9,170 nucleotides of DNA from Candidatus Anderseniibacteriota bacterium (lineage in GTDB: Bacteria; Patescibacteriota; Andersenbacteria; UBA10190): positions 1 through 9,170 of the forward strand of contig QIFI01000018.1 in assembly GCA_003229735.1 (NCBI GenBank). The letters run 5' to 3'. The translations under genes and the position numbers were made by a program. Below the pieces are notes generated by a model. It saw only the letters and a list, made by a program, of their open reading frames with translations. It did no database searches and was not told where the DNA came from. Below are positions 1-6,205 of the stretch, piece by piece (the stretch's first letter is position 1; every line of letters begins with the position of its first letter).

Positions 1-10
1 ATTATTTTTA

Positions 11-90
11 CCCTCTCCCTAACCCTCTCCCTATCATATGCCCGCTAAAGCGGGCAGGGAGAGGGGATCCCCTCGACCTGTGAGCGATTA
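11..90. repeat. GC-rich hairpin repeat element (copy 1)
   Basis: A 12-bp direct repeat starts with CCCTCTCCCT at 11-20 and again at 23-32. The second copy pairs with AGGGAGAGGG at 56-65. Inside it sits a second hairpin, GCCCGCT (40-46) with AGCGGGC (49-55). The element is followed by GTGAGCGATTA at 80-90, which recurs exactly at 7473-7483 beside another CCCTCTCCC hairpin. CCCTCTCCC/GGGAGAGGG intergenic palindromes are seen in many bacterial genomes; that this is a dispersed non-coding repeat is inference. Its left edge may lie outside the window. Confidence 0.6.
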
Positions 91-127
91 CCGGGTGGAT
101 TTAAGGTATACTTAACGAACATCAGTT

Positions 128-133
128 TATAAT
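128..133 (+). promoter_or_regulatory. possible -10 box upstream of ftsK
   Basis: A perfect TATAAT hexamer lies 45 bases before the ftsK start codon. No good -35 hexamer is found 16-18 bases upstream, so support is limited. A 15-base near-palindrome at 101-115 (TTAAG...CTTAA) lies just upstream and could be an operator, but nothing identifies a regulator. A TACTAT at 165-170, 8 bases before the ATG, is an alternative. Confidence 0.3.
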
Positions 134-134
134 G

Positions 135-169
135 ATTACTAGTTACTGATTGTTAATTACTAGTTACTA
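135..169. repeat. degenerate heptamer array before ftsK
   Basis: Five consecutive 7-base units vary around ATTACTA/GTTACTA. The 13-mer ATTACTAGTTACT appears twice, at 135-147 and 156-168, exactly 21 bases (three units) apart. It lies directly upstream of the ftsK start codon. Similar period-7 arrays with different unit sequences precede ssb and rpsR. Confidence 0.7.
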
Positions 170-178
170 TGAAGATAT

Positions 179-2419
179 ATGCGTTTGAATCCTTTTAGAC
201 GGAAAAAGCGGACTCGACGAAGCAGTCGAGTGGACGAGAGCTGGTTGTCTTCATATGCCAAAAAAGCCATAGTGGGGATCATTTTGTTTGTGTTTTCGGT
301 GATTGCTATTTTGAGCTTTGTTAAGGGGGCGGGACCGACGGGGGACGTGGTGCTTATAACATTGCGCAGATTGTTTGGGTGGCTGGCATTCGTGGTGCCT
401 TTTTTGCTGATATATATATCGGGATATTTGCTGTGGCCGCAGAGGATTCATTTGGAAAAACTTAGAGTAGTAGGTTTGGCTTTGATGTTTGTTGGATTGG
501 CCGGGCTGCTGCATACGGTGGGGGTATCAACGGATGACGCATTGCAGGTGGCCGATGATGGTCTGGCGGGAGGTTATATGGGTTTTATGTTGAGTTTTCC
601 TTTAGGTCAGGCGTTGGGGCGAGTGGCGGCCGGGTTGATATTCCTGGGAGCATTGTTGATTGGACTGATATTATCATTCAGATTATCGCCGGCTGATGTT
701 TGGGAGGGGATAATCAACATGTTTGAGTCGGATAAAGAGGGTGAAGAAAACGAGGAAGAAAACCGGGAAGAAGACGACAAAGAAGAGTCACGCAGGTTTA
801 AGATAAGCGCCGTACTGCCGCAGGCGGGGGCCGCGGTATCGGAAGTCGCGGGTAGCAGTGAGGCGCAGAGGATCAGCAAAGCGGCGGCCGCCAACCGGCG
901 GTATCGTCCGGCTATTTTGAAAGTACTGCATTCATCTAAAACCAACACGGCGCGGAATAAAGATCTGGAAAAGAAAAACGCGGAAACGATTCGCCGGACC
1001 TTGGAGCATTTTGGCATCAATGTGGAAATGAGAGATACCCACGTGGGGCCAACGGTGACCCAATATACATTGCGTCCGGATGAAGGGACGAAGCTGGCTA
1101 AGATTACTACTTTACAGAATGATCTGGCCTTATCTTTAGCGGCTCATCCGATTAGGATTGAGGCGCCGATTCCGAATAAGGATCTGGTGGGGATTGAAAT
1201 TCCTAATAAGACACCGACCTTGGTGAGACTGCGGGATTTGCTGATGTCGCCGGAATTTAAGCATCATGAATCACCTCTGGCTTTTCCATTGGGTAGAGAT
1301 GTGTCGGGTAAGGTGGTGGTGGACTCACTGGAAAGAATGCCGCATATGCTGATCGCGGGAGCGACCGGCTCGGGAAAATCGGTGAATATTCATACTTTAC
1401 TTATTTCCTGGCTGTATCGAAATTCACCGGACGCGGTGCGATTTATCATGGTGGATCCGAAGCGGGTGGAGTTGACGCCGTACACCGGTATTCCTCATTT
1501 GTTGGCACCGGTGATAGTGGATACGGAAAAAACTTTGAACGCCTTGAAGTGGGCGTTAAACGAGATGGATTTGCGGTATCGGTTATTGGAAGAATCGGGG
1601 TCGCGTAATATACGATCGTTTAACACTAATAATCCGGCCGAGGCCCGGCCATATATTGTGATAGTTATAGATGAATTGGCGGATTTGATGGTTAAGCATG
1701 CTAGAGAAATTGAGGGGCCGATTGTCCGAGTGTCGCAGATGGCGCGAGCGGTGGGGATACATCTGGTGCTGGCGACCCAGCGGCCGTCGGTTAATGTGCT
1801 GACGGGATTAATTAAGGCTAACATACCGTCGCGTACTGCGTTTTCGGTGGCTTCACAGGTTGATTCCCGGACTATTATCGATATGGCGGGAGCAGAGAAA
1901 CTGGTGGGTAATGGGGATATGCTGTATCTGTCGGGTGATAAGGCGCGGCCGATTCGTATCCAGGGCGGTTTTGTGTCGGAGGAAGAAGTGCGGGATGTGG
2001 TAAATCTGATTAAGCAGACGGGAGAGCCGAGATATGATGAAGCAATAACCTCGGTGGCGGCCCGGGAGAGTGGTGGAGGCGGCGGGGGCGGTGGAGGTGA
2101 TACGGGGGATGATTCTTTATATAATGAGGCTAAGCAGGTGGTGACGCAGGCGGGTAAGGCCAGTGCCAGTTTTTTACAGCGCAGGCTGAAGATCGGGTAT
2201 GCCAGGGCGGCCAGACTGCTGGATACGTTGGAAGAGCAGGGCGTGATTGGACCGGCGGAAGGGAATAAGCCCAGGGCGATTTTGGCGGGCGGGGGCGAAG
2301 AGGTAAAAGCTATTCGAGGAGCTCGGACTGAAGCAGGGAATGGGGCGGCTGATGAAGCAGATGGTGAAAAGAGAGAATATGAAGAAGGGGAATATGGCCA
2401 CGATAATCGGACATGGTAA
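179..2419 (+). CDS. ftsK: FtsK/SpoIIIE-family DNA translocase
   Basis: This is a septum-anchored ATPase that pumps double-stranded DNA during division, helping chromosome segregation and dimer resolution. A basic N-terminus (RRKKRTRR) is followed by about four membrane segments (roughly residues 30-50, 65-85, 95-116, 130-168). Next come a very acidic linker (about 184-206) and the motor: Walker A GATGSGKS at 394-401 and Walker B ending VIDE with D498/E499. After a run of nine glycines (632-640), residues about 646-705 form the winged-helix gamma domain that reads orienting DNA motifs. At 746 aa it is compact, close to Bacillus SpoIIIE in size and without the very long linker of E. coli FtsK. 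The ATG starts the basic segment typical of the family; only a weak GAAG lies before it. The last 7 bases overlap the next gene. Confidence 0.96.
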   Translation: MRLNPFRRKKRTRRSSRVDESWLSSYAKKAIVGIILFVFSVIAILSFVKGAGPTGDVVLITLRRLFGWLAFVVPFLLIYISGYLLWPQRIHLEKLRVVGLALMFVGLAGLLHTVGVSTDDALQVADDGLAGGYMGFMLSFPLGQALGRVAAGLIFLGALLIGLILSFRLSPADVWEGIINMFESDKEGEENEEENREEDDKEESRRFKISAVLPQAGAAVSEVAGSSEAQRISKAAAANRRYRPAILKVLHSSKTNTARNKDLEKKNAETIRRTLEHFGINVEMRDTHVGPTVTQYTLRPDEGTKLAKITTLQNDLALSLAAHPIRIEAPIPNKDLVGIEIPNKTPTLVRLRDLLMSPEFKHHESPLAFPLGRDVSGKVVVDSLERMPHMLIAGATGSGKSVNIHTLLISWLYRNSPDAVRFIMVDPKRVELTPYTGIPHLLAPVIVDTEKTLNALKWALNEMDLRYRLLEESGSRNIRSFNTNNPAEARPYIVIVIDELADLMVKHAREIEGPIVRVSQMARAVGIHLVLATQRPSVNVLTGLIKANIPSRTAFSVASQVDSRTIIDMAGAEKLVGNGDMLYLSGDKARPIRIQGGFVSEEEVRDVVNLIKQTGEPRYDEAITSVAARESGGGGGGGGGDTGDDSLYNEAKQVVTQAGKASASFLQRRLKIGYARAARLLDTLEEQGVIGPAEGNKPRAILAGGGEEVKAIRGARTEAGNGAADEADGEKREYEEGEYGHDNRTW

Positions 2420-3087
2420 CGGGTATAGAACTATCCCGTTCAGGCCATAGTCGTCGGGCGGGGGAGCAGCTGCGGACGGCTCGACGGGGGCGGAATCTGC
2501 CGTTGGACGAAATAGCTAATGAGATTAGGATTCCACCCAAGTATTTGCGGGCGTTGGAGGAGGGAGATTTGTCGGTATTTTCGGCAGATGTCTACGCCCG
2601 GGGAGCGTATCAGAAATATGCCAGGTTTTTAGGGCTGGAAAGCCGGGATATTTACCACTCATTTTTACGATCGTTGTCGGAAGTGCGGCAGAGAGTGTCT
2701 TTGAAGTTGCCGGTGCCGGCGACGTGGCTGCAAAGAGCGCTGACACCGTATGGGGTGATTGGTTTTAGTGTGGGGCTGGTAGGGCTGGTGATTGTTAGTT
2801 ATTTAGGGTGGCAGGTGAGATCTTTTATACAATTACCGGATTTAGAATTACTGGAGCCGGTGAATATGGTGGTGGAGGGAGATACGGTGATAATTAGAGG
2901 GAGAGCTGAAGCAGACGCGTTGATTACCGTGAATGGGGAAACGGTTCTGCCGGGAGAAGATCAGGAATTCTTATTTGAATTGCCGGTGCGGCCGGGGATT
3001 AATGTATTGCAAGTGGAGGCGACAGGAGCGTCGGGAAGAACCAGAGTGGTGACCCGAGATTTATTGGTGACAGGAGAAGGAAATTAA
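2413..3087 (+). CDS. RodZ-like helix-turn-helix membrane protein
   Basis: Residues about 17-75 form a Cro/RodZ-type helix-turn-helix (HTH_25-like): GEQLRTARRGRNL, then EIANEIRIPPKYLRALEEGD, then VYARGAYQKYARFLGL. A single membrane segment lies at about 113-133 (start GVIGFSVGLVGLVIV). Residues about 145-220 are beta-rich, with an NGETVLP turn and a GINVLQVEAT strand, resembling the Ig-like extracytoplasmic domains that follow the membrane helix in this family. The expected topology is HTH inside and beta domain outside. RodZ links MreB to wall synthesis, but many RodZ-like proteins have unknown partners and no mreB is seen here, so I give no symbol. The ATG lies inside the end of ftsK (ATGGTAA overlap, different frame), which points to translational coupling and a shared role near the septum or wall. 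Confidence 0.85.
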   Translation: MVTGIELSRSGHSRRAGEQLRTARRGRNLPLDEIANEIRIPPKYLRALEEGDLSVFSADVYARGAYQKYARFLGLESRDIYHSFLRSLSEVRQRVSLKLPVPATWLQRALTPYGVIGFSVGLVGLVIVSYLGWQVRSFIQLPDLELLEPVNMVVEGDTVIIRGRAEADALITVNGETVLPGEDQEFLFELPVRPGINVLQVEATGASGRTRVVTRDLLVTGEGN

Positions 3088-3107
3088 ACGGGTGGGTAAA
3101 TGTGACG

Positions 3108-3136
3108 TTGCTTTAAAATCGGCAGGTGGGTAACTT
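3108..3136 (+). promoter_or_regulatory. candidate leaderless-type recA promoter
   Basis: TTGCTT (3108-3113), a 17-base spacer and TAACTT (3131-3136) end exactly 6 bases before the recA ATG. That places the expected transcription start at about the A of the start codon. Each hexamer matches the sigma-70 consensus only at its key positions (TTG; TA...T). A 9-base direct repeat, GGTGGGTAA (3091-3099 and 3125-3133), flanks and overlaps the pair. No LexA box of the E. coli (CTGT-N8-ACAG) or Bacillus (GAAC-N4-GTTC) type is seen. Confidence 0.4.
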
Positions 3137-3142
3137 AAGGAG

Positions 3143-4174
3143 ATGGATAAACAAGCGAGTATTAAAGAAGAGATATCAGATAAACAGTCGGCGGTGGATA
3201 GCGCGCTGGAGTCAATTAAAGAGAGGTTTGGCGAGGGGGCAATAATGAAGCTGGGAGAGGCGAAGAAGGTGGATGTGGACGCGGTGTCGACGGGGTCCGT
3301 GTCGCTGGATATCGCGCTGGGGATTGGGGGAGTGCCGCGGGGAAGAGTGGTGGAGATTTATGGCCCGGAGTCCAGCGGCAAGTCGACGCTGGCATTGCAT
3401 ATTTCAGCTAGCGCGCAGAAGAAGGGCGGTACGGTGGCTTATGTAGACGCGGAGCACGCCTTAGATCCGCAATATGCTAAAAAAATCGGAGTAAATATTG
3501 ATGAGCTGTTGATTAGTCAGCCGGATACGGGAGAGCAGGCGTTGGATATAGTGGAAACTTTAGTGCAATCGGCGGCGGTGGATCTGATAGTGATTGATTC
3601 GGTGGCGGCGTTGACCCCGAGAGCTGAAATTGAAGGAGAGATGGGAGCTTCTCATATGGGACTGCAGGCCAGGTTGATGAGCCAGGCTTTACGGAAGTTA
3701 ACTGGAATAGTGGCTAAAACTAATACTACGGTGGTCTTTATTAACCAGGTGCGGATGCAGATTGGAGTGGTGTTTGGCAATCCGGAAGTAACTACGGGGG
3801 GCAAGGCTTTGAAGTTTTATGCCAGTGTCAGGATAGAAGTGAGGAGAAGAGCGCAAATTAAGATGGGAGAGCGAGTGATTGGCAATCGGGTGTATTCCAA
3901 GATTGTGAAGAATAAGGTGGCGCCGCCGTTTAAGGTGGCGGAGTTTGATATTATGTATAATGAGGGAATTAGTTTTGAAGGGGGATTGGTGGACGAAGGA
4001 GTAAAATATAATCTGGTGAAGAAGGCCGGGAGCTGGTTATCTTATGGAGATTTGAAGTTGGGGCAGGGGCGGGAAGCATCAAAGAGACTGCTTAGAGAGG
4101 ATAAGAAGTTGGCCAAGAAGCTGGAGAAGGAAATTTGGGAAGCGGTGGAAAAGGAAGAGGCGGAACAATCGTAG
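3143..4174 (+). CDS. recA: recombinase RecA
   Basis: RecA forms ATP-dependent filaments on single-stranded DNA and catalyses homologous pairing and strand exchange; in many bacteria it also triggers LexA cleavage. At 343 aa it has the usual length. The N-terminal helix leads into ALESIKERFGEGAIMKLG. Walker A GPESSGKST is at 74-82, the Walker B strand LIVIDS at 148-153, and EIEGEMGASHMGLQARLMSQ covers loop L1. Loop L2 contains QIGVVFGNPEVTTGGKALKF, and KIVKNKVAPPF matches the C-terminal part of the core. The C-terminal tail is short. An in-frame TAA at 3131-3133 with no start codon after it forces the start to be this ATG or one downstream. AAGGAG abuts the ATG with zero spacing, too close for a normal ribosome site; a TAACTT at 3131-3136 suggests a leaderless message instead. 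Confidence 0.98.
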   Translation: MDKQASIKEEISDKQSAVDSALESIKERFGEGAIMKLGEAKKVDVDAVSTGSVSLDIALGIGGVPRGRVVEIYGPESSGKSTLALHISASAQKKGGTVAYVDAEHALDPQYAKKIGVNIDELLISQPDTGEQALDIVETLVQSAAVDLIVIDSVAALTPRAEIEGEMGASHMGLQARLMSQALRKLTGIVAKTNTTVVFINQVRMQIGVVFGNPEVTTGGKALKFYASVRIEVRRRAQIKMGERVIGNRVYSKIVKNKVAPPFKVAEFDIMYNEGISFEGGLVDEGVKYNLVKKAGSWLSYGDLKLGQGREASKRLLREDKKLAKKLEKEIWEAVEKEEAEQS

Positions 4175-4180
4175 ATTGTT
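4164..4180. other. hairpin over the recA stop codon
   Basis: AACAATC (4164-4170) and GATTGTT (4174-4180) are perfect inverted repeats with a GTA loop, and the recA TAG (4172-4174) sits within it. No T tract follows on the plus strand, so it is not a clear intrinsic terminator for recA. It may slow or protect the 3' end of the message. Confidence 0.4.
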
Positions 4181-4183
4181 AAT

Positions 4184-4213
4184 GAAAAAAATACACCAGT
4201 TTTGAGCTGGTGT
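4184..4213 (-). terminator. intrinsic terminator of the 184-aa gene
   Basis: On the minus strand, ACACCAG (4213-4207) and CTGGTGT (4199-4193) form a 7-bp stem with a 7-base loop, followed by ATTTTTTTC, a run of seven T. The stem begins at the last base of the minus-strand stop codon. On the plus strand the A run precedes the stem and no T run follows it, so it serves the minus-strand gene best. Confidence 0.75.
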
Positions 4214-4767
4214 TAGGATGGGCCGAAATTACCTTCATAATCTTCGTCATCTGACTCAAAACCTTCGGTTTGGCTGTCGGGATGATTTGGGTCGGTATTG
4301 GCAGAGGGTTCGATGGTTAGAATTCTAATAGGCGGCGCGAGGCAGTGATGGACGATATGCTGATGAACTATATATTTATCTCGAGGGTTGGCCAGGTGCT
4401 TGAATATGCAATTTATGGCGGCGGCCAGGATTCTTTTGAAGTGAGGCGGGTAAGCGTAGGCTTCGCCAATAACGATAGTGGCTTCATAAATGCCCAGGCA
4501 GATGTGTTCGATGCCAGCAATTTCCAGCAGGTCCAGGTGAAATGGCCGGCTAGACTTTGAATATTGGGTCACAGAGTATGGCTCGGTGATATTGCTGATG
4601 GAGTTCTGGATTCCGGTCCAGGATATGGTGATGACGCAGTCAGTGTTTTGATAAAAGGCCAGGCGGAATTCGAAGGTGGCGGCTTTTTGGATGATCAGGG
4701 TAGATGGGCGAAGGGAGGGTCTATGGGTTTTGAATGAGCCGTCGAAATTTTCCTGGTTGGCGATCAT
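4213..4767 (-). CDS. hypothetical protein with acidic C-terminal tail
   Basis: I do not recognise this 184-aa protein. It has no signal peptide, membrane helix or nucleotide-binding motif that I can see. The middle (about 24-155) alternates hydrophobic and polar residues like a beta-rich globular fold. It includes a His-rich stretch HQHIVHHC at 135-142. The last 25 residues are polar and acidic (ESDDEDYEGNFGPS at 171-184). The acidic tail loosely recalls DNA-mimic or protein-docking tails, but it lacks the DIPF ending of SSB. A real gene is supported by the long open frame, a terminator at its stop and C/A-rich codons like the other minus-strand genes. The ATG at 4767 is the only ATG before the upstream in-frame stop; GGGGTG lies 7 bases ahead as a weak ribosome site. 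It follows the RNHCP gene by 75 bases in the same direction. Confidence 0.7.
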   Translation of the reverse strand: MIANQENFDGSFKTHRPSLRPSTLIIQKAATFEFRLAFYQNTDCVITISWTGIQNSISNITEPYSVTQYSKSSRPFHLDLLEIAGIEHICLGIYEATIVIGEAYAYPPHFKRILAAAINCIFKHLANPRDKYIVHQHIVHHCLAPPIRILTIEPSANTDPNHPDSQTEGFESDDEDYEGNFGPS

Positions 4768-4842
4768 GATGGCACCCCATGGTTTTGGAGGGTTGGAAAA
4801 AGAACAGTTTCAGTTAGCGTACCGCATGGTTATGGTTTTTGG

Positions 4843-5139
4843 CTAATTCCATAGGCTGGTTTTGCGATCGTCAGGGGCTATTTTGTTTCGATGCTGTTTG
4901 CGGCAGGTTTGGCATTGCTGAATGAGATCCAGTTTATCGGGATCGGTGCCTTCATAAGAGATGGTGGGCATTAGCCCGTGGCATTTAGAAGCTCGGTCAC
5001 CGGGAGTTTGATCATCGACATGTTTGCCGGTGAGGCAATAAGGGCAGTGGTTGCGGCTGGTAGTTTTGGCTGGCGGTATATTTTGACCGCATTGCTCACA
5101 GGTGAACGGGTCGTTACGGGCGATGAAATTTTTACGCAT
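4843..5139 (-). CDS. RNHCP-domain zinc-ribbon protein
   Basis: This small protein carries the motif that names the RNHCP domain (RNHCPYC at 29-35). Before it is CEQC (14-17); after it come GKHVD, DRASKCHGLMP (C53), CQTC (76-79) and NKIAPDD. The Cys/His pairs suggest two zinc-ribbon halves. The family is widespread but its function is unknown to me; nucleic-acid binding is only a guess from the zinc ribbons. The ATG at 5139 gives 98 aa. The frame can be extended five codons to a TTG at 5154, but neither start has a good ribosome site and the conserved region begins later (FTCEQCG), so I prefer the ATG. A tandem 30-bp repeat lies just upstream, and the 184-aa gene follows downstream. Confidence 0.85.
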   Translation of the reverse strand: MRKNFIARNDPFTCEQCGQNIPPAKTTSRNHCPYCLTGKHVDDQTPGDRASKCHGLMPTISYEGTDPDKLDLIQQCQTCRKQHRNKIAPDDRKTSLWN

Positions 5140-5168
5140 AAGATCAAATGGCAAAATCTAAATATCCC

Positions 5169-5243
5169 GGCTGTGGCCGTCGGCCGTACGCGGCACTAGG
5201 CTGTGGCCGTCGGCCGTACGCGGCACTAGGCTGTAGCCGTCGC
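5169..5243. repeat. 30-bp perfect tandem repeat, 2.5 copies
   Basis: Two identical 30-base units (5169-5198 and 5199-5228) are followed by a 15-base partial third (5229-5243) with two mismatches. Each unit starts GGCTGTGGCCGTCGG, is about 73% GC and holds the palindromes CGGCCG and CGTACG. Within a unit the first 21 bases also read as three similar heptamers (GGCTGTG, GCCGTCG, GCCGTAC). It sits 29 bases upstream of the RNHCP start codon. There are no spacers, so it is not a CRISPR array. Confidence 0.85.
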
Positions 5244-5249
5244 AAATCA

Positions 5250-5323
5250 AGTCCAAAATTTCCCGCCGCTGGCGAGACCCCGCCTGATGGCGGCGGCAAA
5301 TGACTAAATTTGGCATTTGGACT
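5250..5323. repeat. 74-bp multi-stem inverted repeat after rpsR
   Basis: The outer arms AGTCCAAA (5250-5257) and TTTGGACT (5316-5323) are perfect. Inside them CCGCCGC (5263-5269) pairs with GCGGCGG (5290-5296), GGCG (5271-5274) with CGCC (5281-5284), and CAAAT (5297-5301) with ATTTG (5308-5312). It begins 24 bases past the rpsR stop. It could fold as the 3' end of the ribosomal operon message, although the T tract expected of an intrinsic terminator is poor. It may instead be a small palindromic mobile element. Confidence 0.6.
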
Positions 5324-5347
5324 GAAAAATAGATGTGGTTGTGGCGG

Positions 5348-5572
5348 CTACTGGCCGCGGTAGCCGATTAGCCCCATTTCCCGGGCGCGTTTGATTTCAC
5401 GGGTGATGTGCCGCTGGACTTTGGCGGACAGGCCGGTTTTACGGCGGGGCAGAATTTTGTTTTGACTGCTGATGAAGCGGCGCAATACATCGGTGTCCCT
5501 AAAAGTGACATCTTTGATGAGCTGGTAGGGGACATATTCGGTTATTCGGCGGCGGCTTTTAACAGGAGGCAT
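5348..5572 (-). CDS. rpsR: 30S ribosomal protein S18
   Basis: S18 binds 16S rRNA in the platform of the small subunit next to S6. The 74-aa length is normal. The family pattern is clear: YVPYQLIKDVTFRDTDVLRRFIS, then the basic core NKILPRRKTGLSAKVQRHITREIKRAREMGLI and a short YRGQ end. The ATG at 5572 starts MPPVKSRRR, typical of the family. No Shine-Dalgarno site precedes it; the upstream 30 bases are an AT-rich heptamer array. It lies 43 bases after ssb and is the last gene of the rpsF-ssb-rpsR group. The usual next gene, rplI (L9), is missing. Confidence 0.97.
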   Translation of the reverse strand: MPPVKSRRRITEYVPYQLIKDVTFRDTDVLRRFISSQNKILPRRKTGLSAKVQRHITREIKRAREMGLIGYRGQ

Positions 5573-5578
5573 ATAATT

Positions 5579-5606
5579 AATTTCTAATTTCTAATTTTCA
5601 ATTTCT
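5579..5606. repeat. heptamer array between ssb and rpsR
   Basis: Four 7-base units, AATTTCT, AATTTCT, AATTTTC and AATTTCT, fill most of the 43-base gap between ssb and rpsR. In the gene direction the unit reads AGAAATT. It ends 6 bases before the rpsR start codon and takes the place of a ribosome binding site. Confidence 0.75.
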
Positions 5607-5615
5607 AATGATTGG

Positions 5616-6107
5616 TTAAAATGGGATGTCTTCAATGCGTATTTCTTCGTCAGTGACGGCGGCCGGGGGAGTGCCTGGCGCCTGGTCTGGAGTGACAGCC
5701 GGGACGGGAACAGCGGGAGCCGGAGCGGAAGCTTGACTGGCGGCGGGAGCCAGGGCGGCCGCGGATGGGGGGGCGTCGCTTTTACTGCCCAGCATAATCA
5801 TCTGATCAGCCACAATTTCCGTACGATAATTTTTCTTACCATCCTGGCCTTCCCAGGATCGGGTCTGCAGATATCCTTCAATATATATCTGGCGGCCTTT
5901 GGCCAGGTATTGGGTGCAGATTTCCGCTAATTTGCGCCAGGCCACGATGTTATGAAATTCGACGCGGTCCTGCTGGTTGCCTTGCTGGTCTTTCCAGCTT
6001 CTGTTGGTGGCGATAGAGAAGGAGCAGACAGTGGTGCCCTGGGGAGTGGTGCGGCCTTCGGGGTCGTGGGTGAGCCGACCGATTAACATGACTTTGTTTA
6101 GATCCAT
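5616..6107 (-). CDS. ssb: single-stranded DNA-binding protein
   Basis: SSB coats single-stranded DNA during replication, repair and recombination and recruits partners through its tail. Residues 1-107 are the OB fold: MDLNKVMLIGRLTHDPEGRTT, VCSFSIATNRSW, VEFHNIVAWRKLAEICTQYL, KGRQIYIEGYLQTRSWEGQDG and YRTEIVADQMIMLG. Residues 108-150 are an Ala/Pro-rich flexible linker, and the last residues EEIRIEDIPF are the acidic docking tail. Length 163 aa is ordinary. The frame runs on to a TTG at 6149, but those 14 extra residues are read from a low-complexity heptamer array; the family begins at MDLNKV, so the ATG at 6107 is chosen. No clear ribosome site precedes it. It sits between rpsF and rpsR as in many bacteria. 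Confidence 0.97.
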   Translation of the reverse strand: MDLNKVMLIGRLTHDPEGRTTPQGTTVCSFSIATNRSWKDQQGNQQDRVEFHNIVAWRKLAEICTQYLAKGRQIYIEGYLQTRSWEGQDGKKNYRTEIVADQMIMLGSKSDAPPSAAALAPAASQASAPAPAVPVPAVTPDQAPGTPPAAVTDEEIRIEDIPF

Positions 6108-6120
6108 AGACTTTGACGTT

Positions 6121-6148
6121 AAGGGCAAAGGGTAAAAGGTAAAGGGCA
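6121..6148. repeat. heptamer array between rpsF and ssb
   Basis: Four 7-base units, AAGGGCA, AAGGGTA, AAAGGTA and AAGGGCA, run in tandem, and a fifth, more degenerate one may follow to 6155. In the gene direction the unit is TGCCCTT/TACCCTT. The array ends 13 bases before the chosen ssb ATG and explains the false N-terminal extension of that frame. Confidence 0.75.
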
Positions 6149-6205
6149 AAAATTAGGTGTTGCCGGCGGCGACGATATTATATGTTGTTGTTTTATAGCT
6201 TGCAT

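Noticed and set aside
101..115. TTAAGGTATACTTAA near-palindrome as an operator for ftsK
   Set aside because: Five-base arms in AT-rich DNA occur easily by chance, and no matching regulator is present.
171..176. GAAG as the ftsK ribosome site
   Set aside because: It is only four bases long and too close to the ATG to be convincing.
4193..4213. Terminator for recA on the plus strand
   Set aside because: The hairpin has no T run after it on the plus strand; the T run lies on the minus-strand side.
4345..4560. Plus-strand 71-codon frame inside the 184-aa gene
   Set aside because: It is antisense to a longer frame that has its own terminator and fits the local codon style.
5169..5243. Possible CRISPR array
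   Set aside because: The 30-base units are directly adjacent with no spacers, and no cas gene is nearby; it is a plain tandem repeat.
6108..6149. N-terminal extension of SSB to a TTG
   Set aside because: The 14 extra residues come from a heptamer array; the conserved OB fold starts at the ATG at 6107.
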